A DNA stretch of 64,000 bases from Polytrichum commune (taxonomy: Eukaryota > Streptophyta > Polytrichopsida > Polytrichales > Polytrichaceae). Below the pieces are notes generated by a model, which was not told the DNA's origin, searched no databases, and was given only the letters and a program-made list of their open reading frames with translations. The position numbers and the translations under genes were made by a program. The stretch spans positions 56,311,554 through 56,375,553 of the forward strand of contig OX485803.1 of NCBI GenBank assembly GCA_950295325.1, given 5' to 3'. Below are positions 46,147 through 58,621 of this stretch, in pieces. Position 1 is the first letter of the stretch. Every line of letters starts with the position of its first letter.

Positions 46147-47130
46147 CAGTCAAGACTCTATAAGTGTTGCCCCTATAAGCGTTATAATTTCATATATGTT
46201 AAGAAAATTTTATTCCCCTACAAAAACACAACTGGTAAGACTAGTGAGTGTTTTGTGTTAAGTGTTATAACATGCTCTACTCCCTTCTTTGTTAACTGCA
46301 CCTTTATGAGTGTTAATTTTGAGAAAATGAAGGTAATAATATATGAGAGGATACATTTTAAACATGTAATCACATTTATCCCATATTCTTTGCGAACAAT
46401 TCAAAATTGTTGGAGGCACACATGTGTTCTTTCGATCTCTATTGAGAGGGAGATAGAGGAAGTTGGGCGCTTGGTAGAGGTTGATGAAGTTGCTTCTCTA
46501 CTTCGTCAACTGACATTGTTGTCATATGATAGTGAGGTGGGTGACGTGGTGAATGCTCATGAATACCTTAATTATGAGGTGAAGTTTGATTTAAACAATC
46601 CCTATGAACCTATCGATGAGGAGTTTTTGGATATGTATTCCTCAAAGCATCAAGAAATTGATGTTGATGAGGTTATGATTAATGTGGTAGAAGAAGTTGT
46701 AGGATTTAGTGTTGTTGAGCGTTCTCTAAAGACTTTGAAGAAATACTTTGAACACAGACCAAACGATGCTCTATCACACATCAGGAGCATTCAAGGACTC
46801 CAGAAGGAAGTTTCATCCTATCATTTGGAAGCTTCTCGTCATACTACTATAGACTCTTTCTTCCGGTTAGTTTAGTTGGAAGAATCTCATCAAGTTACTA
46901 CTATATAAATTATTTCTTTCAATTAGTTTAATTGAATTATGTATTATCATTTGTACTTTTATTTTTTATTTTTATAAAACGTTATGTTCTTCATTTTCAG
47001 AAATTTTAAGTGTTATTTCTATAAATGTTATTAATCATCAGTATGAATTCTAGAAGTGTTACTTGTTATGATTCTATATATGTTGTTTTTTTACTACTCC
47101 CGACCTGTAACATTTATATAGTCTTGACTG
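46147..47130 (+). mobile_element. Deleted pogo/Tigger-like transposon, 984 bp
   Basis: TA flanks both ends (46145-46146, 47131-47132). The left end CAGTCAAGACTCTATAAGTG and the reverse complement of the right end CAGTCAAGACTATATAAATG are near-perfect TIRs; the CAGT start and CTATAAA-type sequence recall Emigrant/Lemi-type plant pogo elements. It retains only the 3' part of a transposase gene (46255-46875), so it is an internally deleted copy. Confidence 0.88.
46255..46875 (+). pseudogene. C-terminal remnant of a pogo/Tigger transposase
   Basis: The recognisable part starts near 46390 with LRTIQNCWRHTCVLS, matching the (T/S)IRNCWxHTG segment after the DDE core. It continues through an acidic stretch and KYFEHRPNDALSHIRSIQGL to a terminal RHTTIDSFFRLV. 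That last motif resembles a PCNA-interacting (PIP) box, QxxLxxFF, known at the C-terminus of pogo transposases; the Gln is replaced here by Arg. The HTH and most of the DDE region are missing, so it is inactive. The first 40 or so codons of the open frame probably derive from non-coding element sequence. Confidence 0.75.
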
Positions 47131-47145
47131 TAATGCAATGACAAT

Positions 47146-47462
47146 CAGTGTGTATGTTTGACAAAGTTTTTGCAAGTTTTTGACATTTGACACGCAAAAA
47201 CTTGCACAAAAATAAAATGCACGTCAATTGCAAGCACGATTTAGAAGTTGACATGTAGTGTGACTCGTGAAGAAAAAAACCACACGTTAATTGACATTTA
47301 GAAATTGAAATGACACATACCCCTAGGCATGTGACATTGAGGTGACATTTTAAAAGAAAATGTAGATGTCAATTGACATTCATTTTGTGTTTTTGAAAAC
47401 GTCACGTGACACTTTGGATTTGAAGTTGAATGTCAAATGAAATTTGTCAAACATACACACTG
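47146..47462. mobile_element. hAT-like MITE, 317 bp
   Basis: ATGACAAT flanks both ends (47138-47145, 47463-47470), a perfect 8-bp TSD. TIRs are identical over CAGTGTGTATGTTTGACAAA. The interior is rich in TTGACAT/ATGTCAA phrases in both orientations. It lies 15 bp from the right end of the pogo-like element. Confidence 0.92.
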
Positions 47463-47634
47463 ATGACAATTCCTTGTAGCTTACAAAGATACAATTCCCA
47501 GAACTGATTTAGCTAGTACTATCTCTGCAACTATCGAAGATTCCCGTTTTAATTCCAATTTGAGCACAGGCTCCTTATTTCTCCTAACAATGCACATCGC
47601 TCCATAATGCATGACCACGAATCCTTCTTCCTTA

Positions 47635-48138
47635 CGGCCACTTCACACATGAGACCGAGAGCCCGTGACCATTGCACTTCAAGCACTCTCATTGGTGGGA
47701 AAGGCGGAGCCGGTCCAAGTTCGCCGCTTCACACTACGCATGAGGGACCAACAGAGCATGTGAATGCAAGATGGATGTAAAGTCTACATGGATTCCTACA
47801 TGGCATCAAATGGATCATAGTTCATGGTCACTTGGACTATGTTCAAAAACCGTCTCTTGGAGATAAACCTAACACAAAATTGGGAGACCATAGCACTCCG
47901 AACGGTTCACAACCATTGATTTATTCTATTTTATCATGTGTGAGGACCCGCATGAATAGAAATTCATTGATATAGCATTTGGTTGAGGGCCCGGTAACAT
48001 ATGACTTCGCACTAAGCTTGAGGGTCCGTGACCACACTACATGAGTTTGGAGGTGTCTTGGGATAGCCTTTGGACGCTTTCTTTTGGGCTCTCACACTTT
48101 CATGGTCACGGCTCCTGGCTCCTGTGTGAAGTGGCCCC
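47635..48138. mobile_element. GGGCCACT-family TIR element, copy 2
   Basis: The left end CGGCCACTTCACACATGAGA is preceded by TTA; the right end reads CACACTTCA-type sequence in reverse complement (GGGCCACTTCACACAGGAGC) and is followed by CTA. Collinear with copy 1 at 39597-40114 over the full length at roughly 80-85% identity by eye. Non-coding. Confidence 0.78.
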
Positions 48139-49843
48139 TAGTCCAGTGGCATGTGATTGGCCATCATCGTTTTTTGCTAACCTGGCCCAGAAGGTGAGCT
48201 GAACTAAAAACTCGCCAACAGTTAACAAAGTATTTGCTCCAACTGTCTAGGTCCGCCTCTCGGGAAAGCTCGCAACGGCCCTCGGAGGCTCAACTTCAAT
48301 TTATTAGCTCAAATTCGACAACACAACCATGTACTTCAAATCGCAACTGGGCATCCGACATCATTCACCGAACTAGCTTAAGACGAGGGAGCTGTGATGC
48401 CATGGACTGGAGGCAGCAATATGTAACCAGGCTGTGCCGGAGAGAGGAAGGCAATCTTCGGAGGTTGGAGTTAACTTGAGGGCAGTGAGGAGAACTCTAC
48501 GAAAGCAGTTCATTTGTCGCCTGCACGCACGCAGTGATGGCGAATCCAGGGCCCATGTGATCGTTCAGGGGAGCACCGATCCCTCCTGCATGCTGCACAC
48601 ACACAAGCACTCCGCCTCAAGGTTAGTGACATTCTGTACTTGAATGTGAATGCATGAGCTCTCGTAGAATCCGATTTGCGGTTCCGAAACATACCCAGCA
48701 TCTCCTAAAGCAATCTCCACCTTCCAGGCTTGTGCCTACCTTACATCCCAACTAAAACCAGCCAGTGTACCGGAGCTTGCATGATTACTCCAGGTAAGCA
48801 ACTTCGCTCCCAAAATTCAAGTACAAGCGTGGGGTTACACTCTGAAATCCAAGCTCTCATTTTCAACAGCTTCAATTCTTCGTATACATTTAGTCGCAGG
48901 CAGGCAGGCAGGGTGAAGGGTAGTGTACATAGTTGAAGCCATTGCAGGCCAGTTCCCAGAACCGAGGTCAGAACTGCGTTTTCAAGTTCAGCTAAAGTAA
49001 TGTTGTGCTGGGGGCTGCCAGAAGCCCACAAGAGGCGCTGTTGCCGAAGCCTTGAGCCCACAAACCTCTTTGCCCATCACCATGCTCTGCCCCTGCCCTG
49101 TTGGTAGGCTGTGGAAACTCACCCTTTGGTTGTAAACAAATCTTAGGGTTCATGGTCACTACATTGGTTTACATTTTCCGCTTTTAATGCGATAATTCCC
49201 TTTTCGTGCATATTTGGATTTTCTATGAATTTTTGGCTTCAAGTTGCTGTAGTTCGCCCAATTGTTTATTACGAGGAAAAAGTGGTTCCTAGTAACATAA
49301 TACCTAGAACAAGTAGTATGCGGGTGCCATCTCTGGCACATACAATCGCTGATAATTCACACAATACTTTGAAATCATGTTGTACTAAAGTAAGGCAGTC
49401 ACCGGTTGCCCATGAAATCTCTTGCCACTATGCAAGTTTTATAGCTCAACAAGTGTTCTGTATGATAGTCGAAACCGTAAAAGTAACTAATACAAACATT
49501 TCGGAACACAACCTCATGGGGGAGCCGTGAGCCAAGTTTAACAAAGTGCATAAAATCCTCACATTGACCGGAATAGCAAGTCTATATCTTGTGTTGCAAC
49601 GTTGGATATGTGGCCGCAATTGATCGGAGAGACGAATGCCCAATGCTTTGGTCATACGAAACAAAGTAAATCCAACGGTCATCTTCAAATTCCTATATGA
49701 CAAATCACGAAAATCAAATCGTTGACCTAGGTTTGACCTAAAATCCTAGGTTAGGGTCATTGGAAATACAATTTTTGATCTATGGGAAGGAATGCAACGC
49801 AATAATGGTTGCATGATTGATGTACATCGTCAATCTCCATACT
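48139..49843. other. Less AT-rich intergenic stretch, no recognised gene
   Basis: From about 48200 to 49110 the base composition is more balanced, with CpG-containing sequence and a GCAGGCAGGCAGG run near 48896. That would fit low-copy DNA, an untranslated exon or a non-coding transcript. The frames here (48234-48479, 48741-49061) show no family resemblance. A comparable CTGCCTGCCTGCC stretch occurs at 61192. Confidence 0.35.
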
Positions 49844-50096
49844 CACTATATTCGTTAATTTGGGACTTTTTCGGCATTTCGAGACAGTTACAAATATAAG
49901 AACATGGATAAAATCACACAGATATTGGAGAATGTTGTAAGATGCAAATACTTTGAAGTGGGTATTCATATCAAGAACCCAATTAAGAACTCATATCAAG
50001 ATGGTTTAGGTAGGACGACCCAAACATTAGACCATGTTGTTGTGGTCCATATATTAATTTGAGACAAGAGAAAGTCTCAAATTAACGAATATAGTG
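49844..50096. mobile_element. CACTATATTCG-family MITE, copy 2
   Basis: CACTATATTCGTTAATTTGG at the left is mirrored by AAATTAACGAATATAGTG at the right. Length (253 bp) matches the other copies, but the interior is different. Confidence 0.8.
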
Positions 50097-50813
50097 ATAT
50101 AGGGGCATCAAGGGAAGACGGCGCTATGCCAAGCAATTGAATGTTGTTGAACACAATGTCTTGGACATTCATAAGTATAATCAACAATGTTGAGACACAT
50201 GCTAATTAACAATACATCAAGGATTCAAGGTCCTCTGAACATGCCATAACTACAAATGTAAAAAATCCAAAAGCACAAAGTTAGACTCTTTTTTACAATC
50301 ACATAACACAGAAACCCTAAAATACCTACAGAGCATCCAAACACAAGGACATTTAAAGTATTGACATTTCACAATGATGGGTGGCGGCCTTAAGCATTGT
50401 GATTATGTCACAGAAGGCTGAAGGACATGATTGCAACAACATTTCTTCTTAAAATTGCATAACAAATATTTGTGGGAATGTATGTTAATTTGAGGATCTG
50501 CAACTTTTTGATTGCCGTGTTTCATTTAGATTTACCACGCTCCTAGTTGTGACATTTTGGATAGACATAATGTCAAAATTTATGAGAGAAGATTTTGGGC
50601 CAGTGCAGGGCCCTCTGCAAAATTCTCTATGTTAGGGGGGCACTTAATAAAATTTTAAAAACCAGTTGGCCTTGGCTTGAGGCATTGGGCTAAGGGCTGG
50701 TAACCAAGTCCTCCCATAAGCCCTGGAATCCTTAAAGCCACAGTGCGAACATACGTCTACCCAGCTGGAGTTGTAGTGGAGAAGAGAGGATGTAATTATA
50801 GAAGAGCAGAAAT
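50097..50813. other. Spacer between two MITEs
   Basis: No gene or transposon end recognised; G runs near 50635 only. Confidence 0.35.
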
Positions 50814-51065
50814 CACTATATTCGCTAATTGGAAACTTTGGAAAATCTCAAAATAAACTTACCTCATAGTTTGGGATGCAATATTGTGAACGTGGGGAAC
50901 ATTGGTAATGAACTTTCTACATATTCATGCATGAGGAGTATATATATTTCTAAATATAATAAGTATCTATATCATAATCAAAACAGGCACTAAACACGAT
51001 ATCGGACTTGAAGTCCTTGATTAGTCTCCAAATCATGAAAAAGTCTCCAATTAACGAATATAGTG
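50814..51065 (-). mobile_element. CACTATATTCG-family MITE, copy 3
   Basis: CACTATATTCGCTAATTGGA at the left is mirrored by TCTCCAATTAACGAATATAG then TG at the right. The interior matches copy 1 (44251-44502) in the opposite orientation, with good conservation around AACGTGGGGAACATTGGTAA. Confidence 0.85.
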
Positions 51066-54000
51066 ATAGAAACGTGAATTTCACACTGAGACGCCAAACA
51101 TTGAGAATTTGAGTCATGAGGGTACAAGCGCGTATGCAGAGAATTCCACTGGAGCATTGTCTGAACGTTATTCAGAGTTTTCAATGAGGGTTATCACAAT
51201 CGCAAACTCCGACAATGTGGCCACAAATTCAGGCTGTGTGTGTTGTTAGAGTTTTGTGATGCCCTAGGCTGGTGTACTGTAGGGAATTTCGACTATGAGT
51301 GCCTTGAAGGCGTCTGGGTTCTTTGAAAATTGACGTCTTTGCCTCGCAAACTATAGAATCTTTGGTTGCTCCTTAACACGGCTCACTGAATGCGAGAAGT
51401 TGCATCCATCACAAGGGTTGTGCAAAACCTAGAATTGAAATTCTCAAAGGTCTCGGGTTGAAGATGCGTTCCTGGCTATGATCGATCCTTCTGAGTGTGA
51501 GTGATACTTGCTTCAATGAGCGCAGGCACGGATGAGTTCACAAGGGCGGAGGCAGTCGGGAAAGCATACCCGATGACCATGCTCTTGGTTTTGGTGGCGA
51601 GAGAAGAGTGTGAGCTCGACTTGCAGGGTTTAAGGTAGGCCAACGTTTGAAGAAGGTAAGAAGTAAATTTGTAGGAGGTGGTTGTCTCATCATCAGTGGC
51701 ACCAATCTATCTGAAAGCCGATCTCATGTTAAGAAGATCGTAAACCTTAAACCAACGGGCGGGATATCTGGTGATGGGAGGATGTCTACTCTGAAGCTCC
51801 TTGCTGTGTGAACAAGGGGTCTTTTGCTTCTACCGGTTTTTTGTTAAAAGGAGTGAGGTATACAATATAAAGTGAGGTGGGGAGGAGGGTATTAGCCTCT
51901 TTTTCCTTTTTGGGTGGGGCCACCATCTTTTAGGAACTTTTAAGATGAGGATCAATCTTGTTGTAGATGTATTACGCTTGCTTTAATTCACTAGAATAGA
52001 GGAATAAAGAGGGTGTTGATGCAAATGAGGGAGGACTCATCTTAAAGCATAAAGTTGTAATTTTTATTTTTGGGTGTTCTCCGTTAGTATGCAGGTTCAA
52101 GCATATCGTAGACAACATTTACGACATCGCAACATGAGTGATCTTGTTGCCTCTCAATGGAATCCAATGAGTTTGAACTTGAAAAGTCCAGGATGCCAAA
52201 AGGGTTATGTTACTAAGCGAATTTATATAAGTGATTGCTGCTAAGCACTTTCCAGGAAAGAAGTAACTTAGGGTGGGTTGACATTGGGGTCCAAGACCAA
52301 GAAACTCCCAAATTGAGTGTTGAGAGCGACATGTAAACCCAGGGAGTTTACATTATGGTTCGCGTTCAAGGTATGAAAATTTGAAGTGGTGCTAACGTGA
52401 CATCACTTTCTCACCAATTATAGTCAATCTCTGGAACACTCTTAGTTCAAGAAGCCAGTCTTTTAGCTTAGGTCTAATCTTGAGTTCAAAAATGAAGTCC
52501 ATTAAGGGGTGTTTTTGAACCCAAATAATTTTCTTGGGCCCAAACCTTGATGTAAATCCACCCTTGTTGATAATTAAAAACAACCACACATTGATAAGAT
52601 TGTTTCGGAGTTCATTAACACAACCGAAGGACATACGGTGTCAAGAGAAGTTAGAACATGTCATGCAAATTCAGCCACATTTTACTTGAGCACATTTTAC
52701 TTGAGCTCAATGAAATGAAATCGATTTTGAAGTCCGGGAAGCCAAGAAACAAATTACACTAAAAATACAACAGGATGGTTGCAATGGGTAATGGTGGAAC
52801 TTGGAAGTGCCCCTAGTAACTTAGCGGCTTATGATACTGTCACTTTTTATAAGAAAGTGATCTGCTCAATTCATCACAAGAAGAATCTTTTTTCTGAGGA
52901 ATGGTCTTGCTTTTGATTGCAATTGCTTTCTCCATTTAGTAAGACTGAGTGTCCATCATGCGCAAAGGCTGTTGCTATATCCAACCTCACTCAAATCTTC
53001 CGCACCTAGCTTTTCCTTGACCTGCTTCATTATTTGACACATTATGGCAGGCTTTTTGTTCCAGATTTTCAGCAGGGACTGCAAGTTCTAGAGAATTTTT
53101 TCCCTCCAAGGCATTCCTTGAATGTCACAGGGCCATGAAAACATACCAGTATATAGTGATCAACTCGGTGGCACCTATGGTGTTTCATCCTTAAAGGACC
53201 AAGGGTCTCAATGCATGTATGATCATATATTACATAATGTCTACAAGTTCTCATAAAGTCCAAATTTCAGGTTTCGTATAGTTATGGATTTGGAACATCA
53301 TTATTCTATGCATCATCTTCTGTCAAGGAAAAAATGAAAATGTATTCAAATGTGGCATTAATGATCAAAAGACGTAGTATGTAGTTGCATTCAAAGAAAT
53401 CCAACTTTGTCTTTCAAATCAATTATACTAATTACTTTGAAAAATGCATCTAGAAAATTGAGTTCATTTTAGATTGGATCGTTGTGAATATCAATCACTA
53501 AAAATGAAAATGTATAGCTCAAAAACATGTTTTGTGCACAAACGAGGCCCAGATTGAGCCTCTTATGTTTCAAGGTTAACCCTTAAAAGATCACGTCATG
53601 ATTGTTTGAGTTCCATCTCAAATTGTAAGTGGTTAGCGTTCAATGCACATGTACTTCACTATCTCATAGTTTATGAATATATGTGGGTCGAAGTTATTGG
53701 GGGTGGAGGGATATTTATCTTTCTTTCTCTCTTTTCCTAATACCCTTTTTTCTACTCCTACTTTGCCTCATTGTCTTGCACCCTTTGGTAGTTTGAACTT
53801 ATATATTTCCATTCAAACTTAACTCTATCTTAATTCCAAAAATACCTCTTCTGTGTTGCTTAAAATCATCATGTGTGTGGTGTTTTAGGGTACCCTCTAT
53901 GAACATGCTGAGTAATATAAGGCAACCTAGTAACATAAGGTATGGGTTCCCTTATGTTACTAAGGATGTTCACAAAGGGTGGAATATAATAATGACAAGG

Positions 54001-54694
54001 GATTGAGACCCCGAATTATGATAGGGATACAACATGATGAACAAAAACACTACTAAACAATACAATATAAAATAACACTACACTACACTAGCACGATTGA
54101 GCATTATAAGAACACTACTAAATGCTCAAAATTTGAGGTTATGAGTGAAAAATCCTTGTGATCCTCTACAAGTTTATACCATCCTAAACACAATACCCTA
54201 TATGTAGTTCTACAAAAAAATTAAAAATAATAATACATGACATTCTAGGGTACGGTATAATATTTTTAATGTAGTATGTGAATAGAAATGATGCTATATC
54301 ACATTGAATATTCTTCAAAATAAATTGCTTGCAAAACAAAAAAAGAACCCTATATTAGGTCCCACCTTATTTCTAATATTTGCTAGTGAAGTACATGCGA
54401 TTCGATATCTTTACACTTCTAAGTCCAACAACTAGCTTACGAATTAACCAACATTGATTCAACTCATATTCCATTCATATAGATCGTCCAACTATCAAAT
54501 ATGGAACCAATTTTCAAATAGTACAATTCCAAAATTTGCAGGCATTGAATCATTGAAGTTTGGCTTCATTTCATTTCATTGAACAAATTCTCTGCAATAC
54601 TATCCACTTCCAGCCATAAGATCAATATGAGAGGTACATAGGTATTGTGCTCTAAGGACATTTTATAGCATGGAAGAATCAAGGTGGGTGAGAG
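51066..54694. other. Intergenic DNA, no recognised gene
   Basis: 51240-51830 is less AT-rich and its minus strand has some longer codon runs, but I could not match a family. A LINE 3' end lies at about 52700-52800. The 80-codon minus-strand frame at 52392-52634 has no recognisable domain. 53740-54600 is very AT-rich. Confidence 0.4.
52700..52800 (-). repeat. LINE 3'-end fragment, copy C
   Basis: CTCAATGAAATGAAATCGAT, then TTTGAAGTCCGGGAAGCCAA and ACAGGATGGTTGCAA, correspond to the 3' end of the LINE copies at 36985-37070 and 36224-36310. Only the extreme 3' end was integrated or kept. Confidence 0.6.
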
Positions 54695-55242
54695 CCCGGG
54701 TACACAACTCCCATATTATACGCAGGGGGCATCGTACTTAAAACGGCTTAGAGGACGGCTTTTGTAAAAATTATATCAAATTATATCAAATTAAAATGAT
54801 CAAAAAGTTGGGTGAAGACCAAATTAAATAAAATGAGATGAAAAAAAAGTTGGGTAAAGACCAAATTAAATAAAATGAGATGAAAAAAAAGTTGGGTTGC
54901 ATATTTATTAAGCCTCCCATTAAAATTATAAGCCACGAATAGTTGCCTCCCATTAAAATTATAATTCATTCACAATGTTAAAATTTTATTAAAAAGTCCA
55001 AAAAGTTGGGTAGTTTGACCTATGGTACATGTATTTAAAAAATCATATAATTAGGTTTTTAATGCAATTATATGCTTCAAAATATATTCATTTCCTATAT
55101 ATAATTACATTTTTGGATTCCTTGTTAGAATGGCTACAAGGGTTTCCTACATTAAAACAAATTATATCACTCAATATTGGACTAAAACGCATTATAAGTG
55201 ATTATAATCAGGACCATATAATACGGGAGTTGCGTACCCGGG
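54695..55242. mobile_element. CCCGGGTAC-ended TIR element, 548 bp
   Basis: GGTGAGAG flanks both sides (54687-54694, 55243-55250), a perfect 8-bp TSD. TIRs read CCCGGGTAC(A/G)CAACTCCC then (A/G)TATTATA, 25 bp with two mismatches. The interior is AT-rich with a 42-bp tandem repeat and no transposase. An 8-bp TSD suits hAT or a MULE-derived MITE; the CCCGGG end is unusual for either. Confidence 0.9.
54807..54896. repeat. 42-bp tandem duplication
   Basis: GTTGGGTGAAGACCAAATTA starts units at 54807 and 54849, and a third start of GTTGGG is at 54891. The two full units differ by one or two bases, so the duplication is recent. Confidence 0.95.
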
Positions 55243-55256
55243 GGTGAGAGGACTTA

Positions 55257-55420
55257 GGGTGAGTTTCCATGTAAGCCACACGCCCACTAGATTCTAGAAA
55301 ATAGTTGGTCGGAGGTGTTAGGACATGCTAAAGCACAAGCCATCATCCCACCACATTTTGGTGGTCCACTAGAATAACACTAGAAGATGGTGGGTGAGTG
55401 GTCAAAATGGAAACTCATCC
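55257..55420. mobile_element. Tourist-like MITE, 164 bp
   Basis: TTA at 55254-55256 and 55421-55423 flanks TIRs reading GGGTGAGTTTCCATG and, reversed, GGATGAGTTTCCATT, followed by CCAC(A/T)C(G/A)CCCAC. A 3-bp TTA duplication suits PIF/Harbinger. It lies directly beside the CCCGGG element. Confidence 0.75.
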
Positions 55421-55609
55421 TTACCACACATGAGCACACCTCGCACTTATCCAACATAAAGGCCTTGAAATAGTATGCAGTTTGGAGGTTATTGTTGGAT
55501 GGATGAGAGGCACGCTAGTATGAGACAATTCCCTCCTGCCTCCAATGTGTCTATTGGCCCTTTTGCATTTCACATGAAGGATGCCCTGGAGTTCCCTCTC
55601 TTGGGAACT

Positions 55610-55829
55610 ATACTAAATATTGTATTTAGTGTCGCTTACTATTTGGAATTATGTAACGTTATAACTATTTATTTTATACCTCATTTTTTGTCAACAAAGG
55701 TCACTTTGATTGTTTGGAAATTATAGAACATTGCCATCTTTACCTAGTAAAAAATGCATCAATAGTAAAATAATATAGCAATGTGTAACTCCAAATAGTA
55801 AGTAACGCTAAATATCATATTTAGTGTAC
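55610..55829. mobile_element. CACTAAAT-family MITE, copy C
   Basis: TACTAAATATTGTATTTAGT and ATATCATATTTAGTGTA mark the ends, with TTACTATTTGG(A) subterminal phrases on both sides. The 83-codon frame overlapping it is a translation of the MITE. Confidence 0.8.
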
Positions 55830-58621
55830 TTATATGGGATAGGAAATTCAAACTAATACACTATCACTAAGTTCATTATGGTAAATATTGTGGGCATATG
55901 TGTATTGTGACTCAAAATTGCGTCATTATGGATTGTGGTCATGTGGGATTTTACAAATGTGTGTGTGGGGGGGGGGGGTTAACTTTCTTTTCTTCTTTTT
56001 TTGATGTGATTTGGACCCATGTTCTTCTTCCTAACATTAGTCAGCACTCGATGCTTGTTCAATGGGCTCTCAGAATATAACAGTCATATACTTGAAAAGT
56101 TGTGCAAGGAGATGCGGATTTTAACTAAGCTCCCAACATCCAATTGTTATATTCCAAAGGCCAACATCGCTAAGTAACATTATGTCGGCCCTAGTATAAG
56201 AGATGCATACTATATATCTTATATATGTATCCATGCCAACATTATTATGTTGAAGGTGAGAGATTTCATGGGTCAAGACCTACATGATGCATTCAATGAA
56301 ATTCGAAATGATTTCACAAACATGCGTCCCCATGCACAAGTCGATACCTTCTTTTTGGAATATCTATCCTTTTTTCCCCAAGAAAGCAGTGAGTGGTCAA
56401 AGCCCCCCCCCCCCCCCCCCCCAATTTTAAAGCCATGGCTAGATGTCTTGCACTTTGAGTTGGGCCCACACCAATCTTACCAACGAAAAAAGATTCTAGT
56501 TAAATGTTTAGAATGACAAAGACCCTTTCAATGGTTAGTCACAAAAATTATAACCTCAGCGCTAATGAGGGATTTGTAACATTTTTGACTTCCAAGTTAA
56601 TTACATGTTTTATTGATGGTTTCATCTCAAAAATGAAATCCCAATCATTTGCTTATTTGCTCAATGGAAGTGAACATATATATTGGATTTTGGACCTTGA
56701 AGATGAAGTGCACTCAATATGGGCTATATGGACAAGTGGCCTTCAAGAATGCAAGGACAATTTTATTTTTCAAAGACAGGCGGAGCGGGTAGTGAGCATG
56801 GGCTTCATTCGGGCAATGAAGGAGGCGTGCCCGGGGCGGGGCCCAACCCTGGGCAAATGTGATCTAGCCCGGGGCGTTAAATGGTATCCTCCTTCCTAAT
56901 TGGGTTGTGGTCCTAGAGAAGGCACCCTATAAAAAATTGGCTACACGTGCAAGAACCAAGCATTTGTTTAGTAGTTATTTGTATTTGTCTTAGGAAAAAA
57001 ACTTGGACCCTATAATTATTGAAAATTCTACTTATCACCATTTTCCTCCACCCTGTAGGTAATTATAAATTTCAAAATTGTGCAACAAATTGCACCCTAA
57101 TTTAATTTAAAAAGTAGGGATTGAAAATTTTCCTCATGGTACTGGAGTGGAGTTCCTTCTTTTGTTAATGTTTGGCATGTACAAAAACATAGCAAAATGA
57201 CAAAACGTCCCCGAGGTTGGCACTTAGTGTGACTCATGGGAACCAGATGTGGCAAGGGTATAATTGTTTCAAGGGGTATTATCTTGGTGACAAGGAATCA
57301 AATGACCCATTCAATTAGGAGCTTTTCTAATTATGCATATTTTGTAGTACCTTTCAATGTAATTGAAAGGATGGGGTGAGTCATTTTCATGCGCCATATG
57401 CTTATTTTAAATCAACAAATCGCAAGAGTGCAATGCCTTATGATTATCCTCCACATGTGGCCAATTCTAGTTGGTTGTTTGACTGAGGCCAAACTTTGGC
57501 TCATTCAAAAACCATCTCAAAAGGCAGAGTCAATAATCTCTTGCAATGCGGTTGGACCTCAAAACAATTTCAAAAATACACAATACAAAATAAACATACG
57601 CAAAATAAATATCCACTCAAGAACAACATGAATATCTTTTATTGCGAAACCATAGACCAATGATATATGCTTTCTACCATGATATCTTGGAAATAATACA
57701 AACTTAATTCAAGGAATTTATAACAACCCACATTATTATGAACTTAGAGTCGCATATTGTATGGGGCTTATTTTATTTTGAAGTTGCTTCAATTTTTTTG
57801 ATACCATCAATAAAACAAGACCCCATCTTTGGCCTTATGGAGATTCTAATTTGAAGGAGTTTGAACTCCAAAAAGACGTCTGAACAATATGAAAATGGCG
57901 TGATTAGGTGGCTTGAGGGAGTTTTGCAAAATGACTCTGGAAAGAGAACACTAGCTCAACATGCTTCTACAACAACAACAACAACAATATTGGTTCATCC
58001 ACAACGAACCAAATCTCCTCCATAATCATTGAAAATCCATTCATGTTCCCAACGAACCCCCCTATGTCCAAAAAACATAAATCACCCTCTAAATGTACTC
58101 ATCCTCCAAAAACCATTTTCTCGTTCCAAATGTTTTACAAATAGTAGAAGTAAATTAGCACATTTTATAGTACCATATGCTATATATGATTCACTTATGG
58201 ACATTGAATACAACATAATGTAGTTCTAAACCATAATTCATTAATGAATTAATTTTAAATTTTAAAAATCAACGTCTTATATTCCACCCTACATTTTCTT
58301 GCATGTCGTTTTTATATAAACCTCTAGTGATCTCCCTTAGGTTGTGGTTAATTTAGTACAATTTTGTTCAAAAGTAAACACTAGAAGAAAACTTGTTCAT
58401 TACAACCATCCGTTGTGGCTTGGCCATTACGACTTGGCTAGAGCGACTCATGGCGAGAGAATGCACAAAGAAATGATTATAGTTGTCAACCGAAGGTTTT
58501 TGATCGTAGTCTCTAGACAATTGCCAACGAAAACCTTGAAATACAGTCCAACATTATTGCACCACGTAACTCCTAATAATAACACACATCAATTGGGATA
58601 ATTGGTGTAATTGACGGACTA
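55830..58621. other. Intergenic DNA, no recognised gene
   Basis: Contains a G run near 55966, a run of about 19 C near 56404 (giving an artificial poly-proline frame), and a (CAA)n tract near 57970. Frames of 89 and 131 codons at 56247-56899 have no family resemblance. Confidence 0.4.

Noticed and set aside
51240-51830. Minus-strand stretch with longer codon runs, considered as a retrotransposon gene
   Set aside because: No RT, integrase, protease or gag motif found; frames do not join.
55475-55726. 83-codon frame
   Set aside because: Its second half is the CACTAAAT MITE read as protein.
56247-56516. Frame with a poly-proline run
   Set aside because: Produced by a homopolymer of about 19 C; no recognisable domain on either side.
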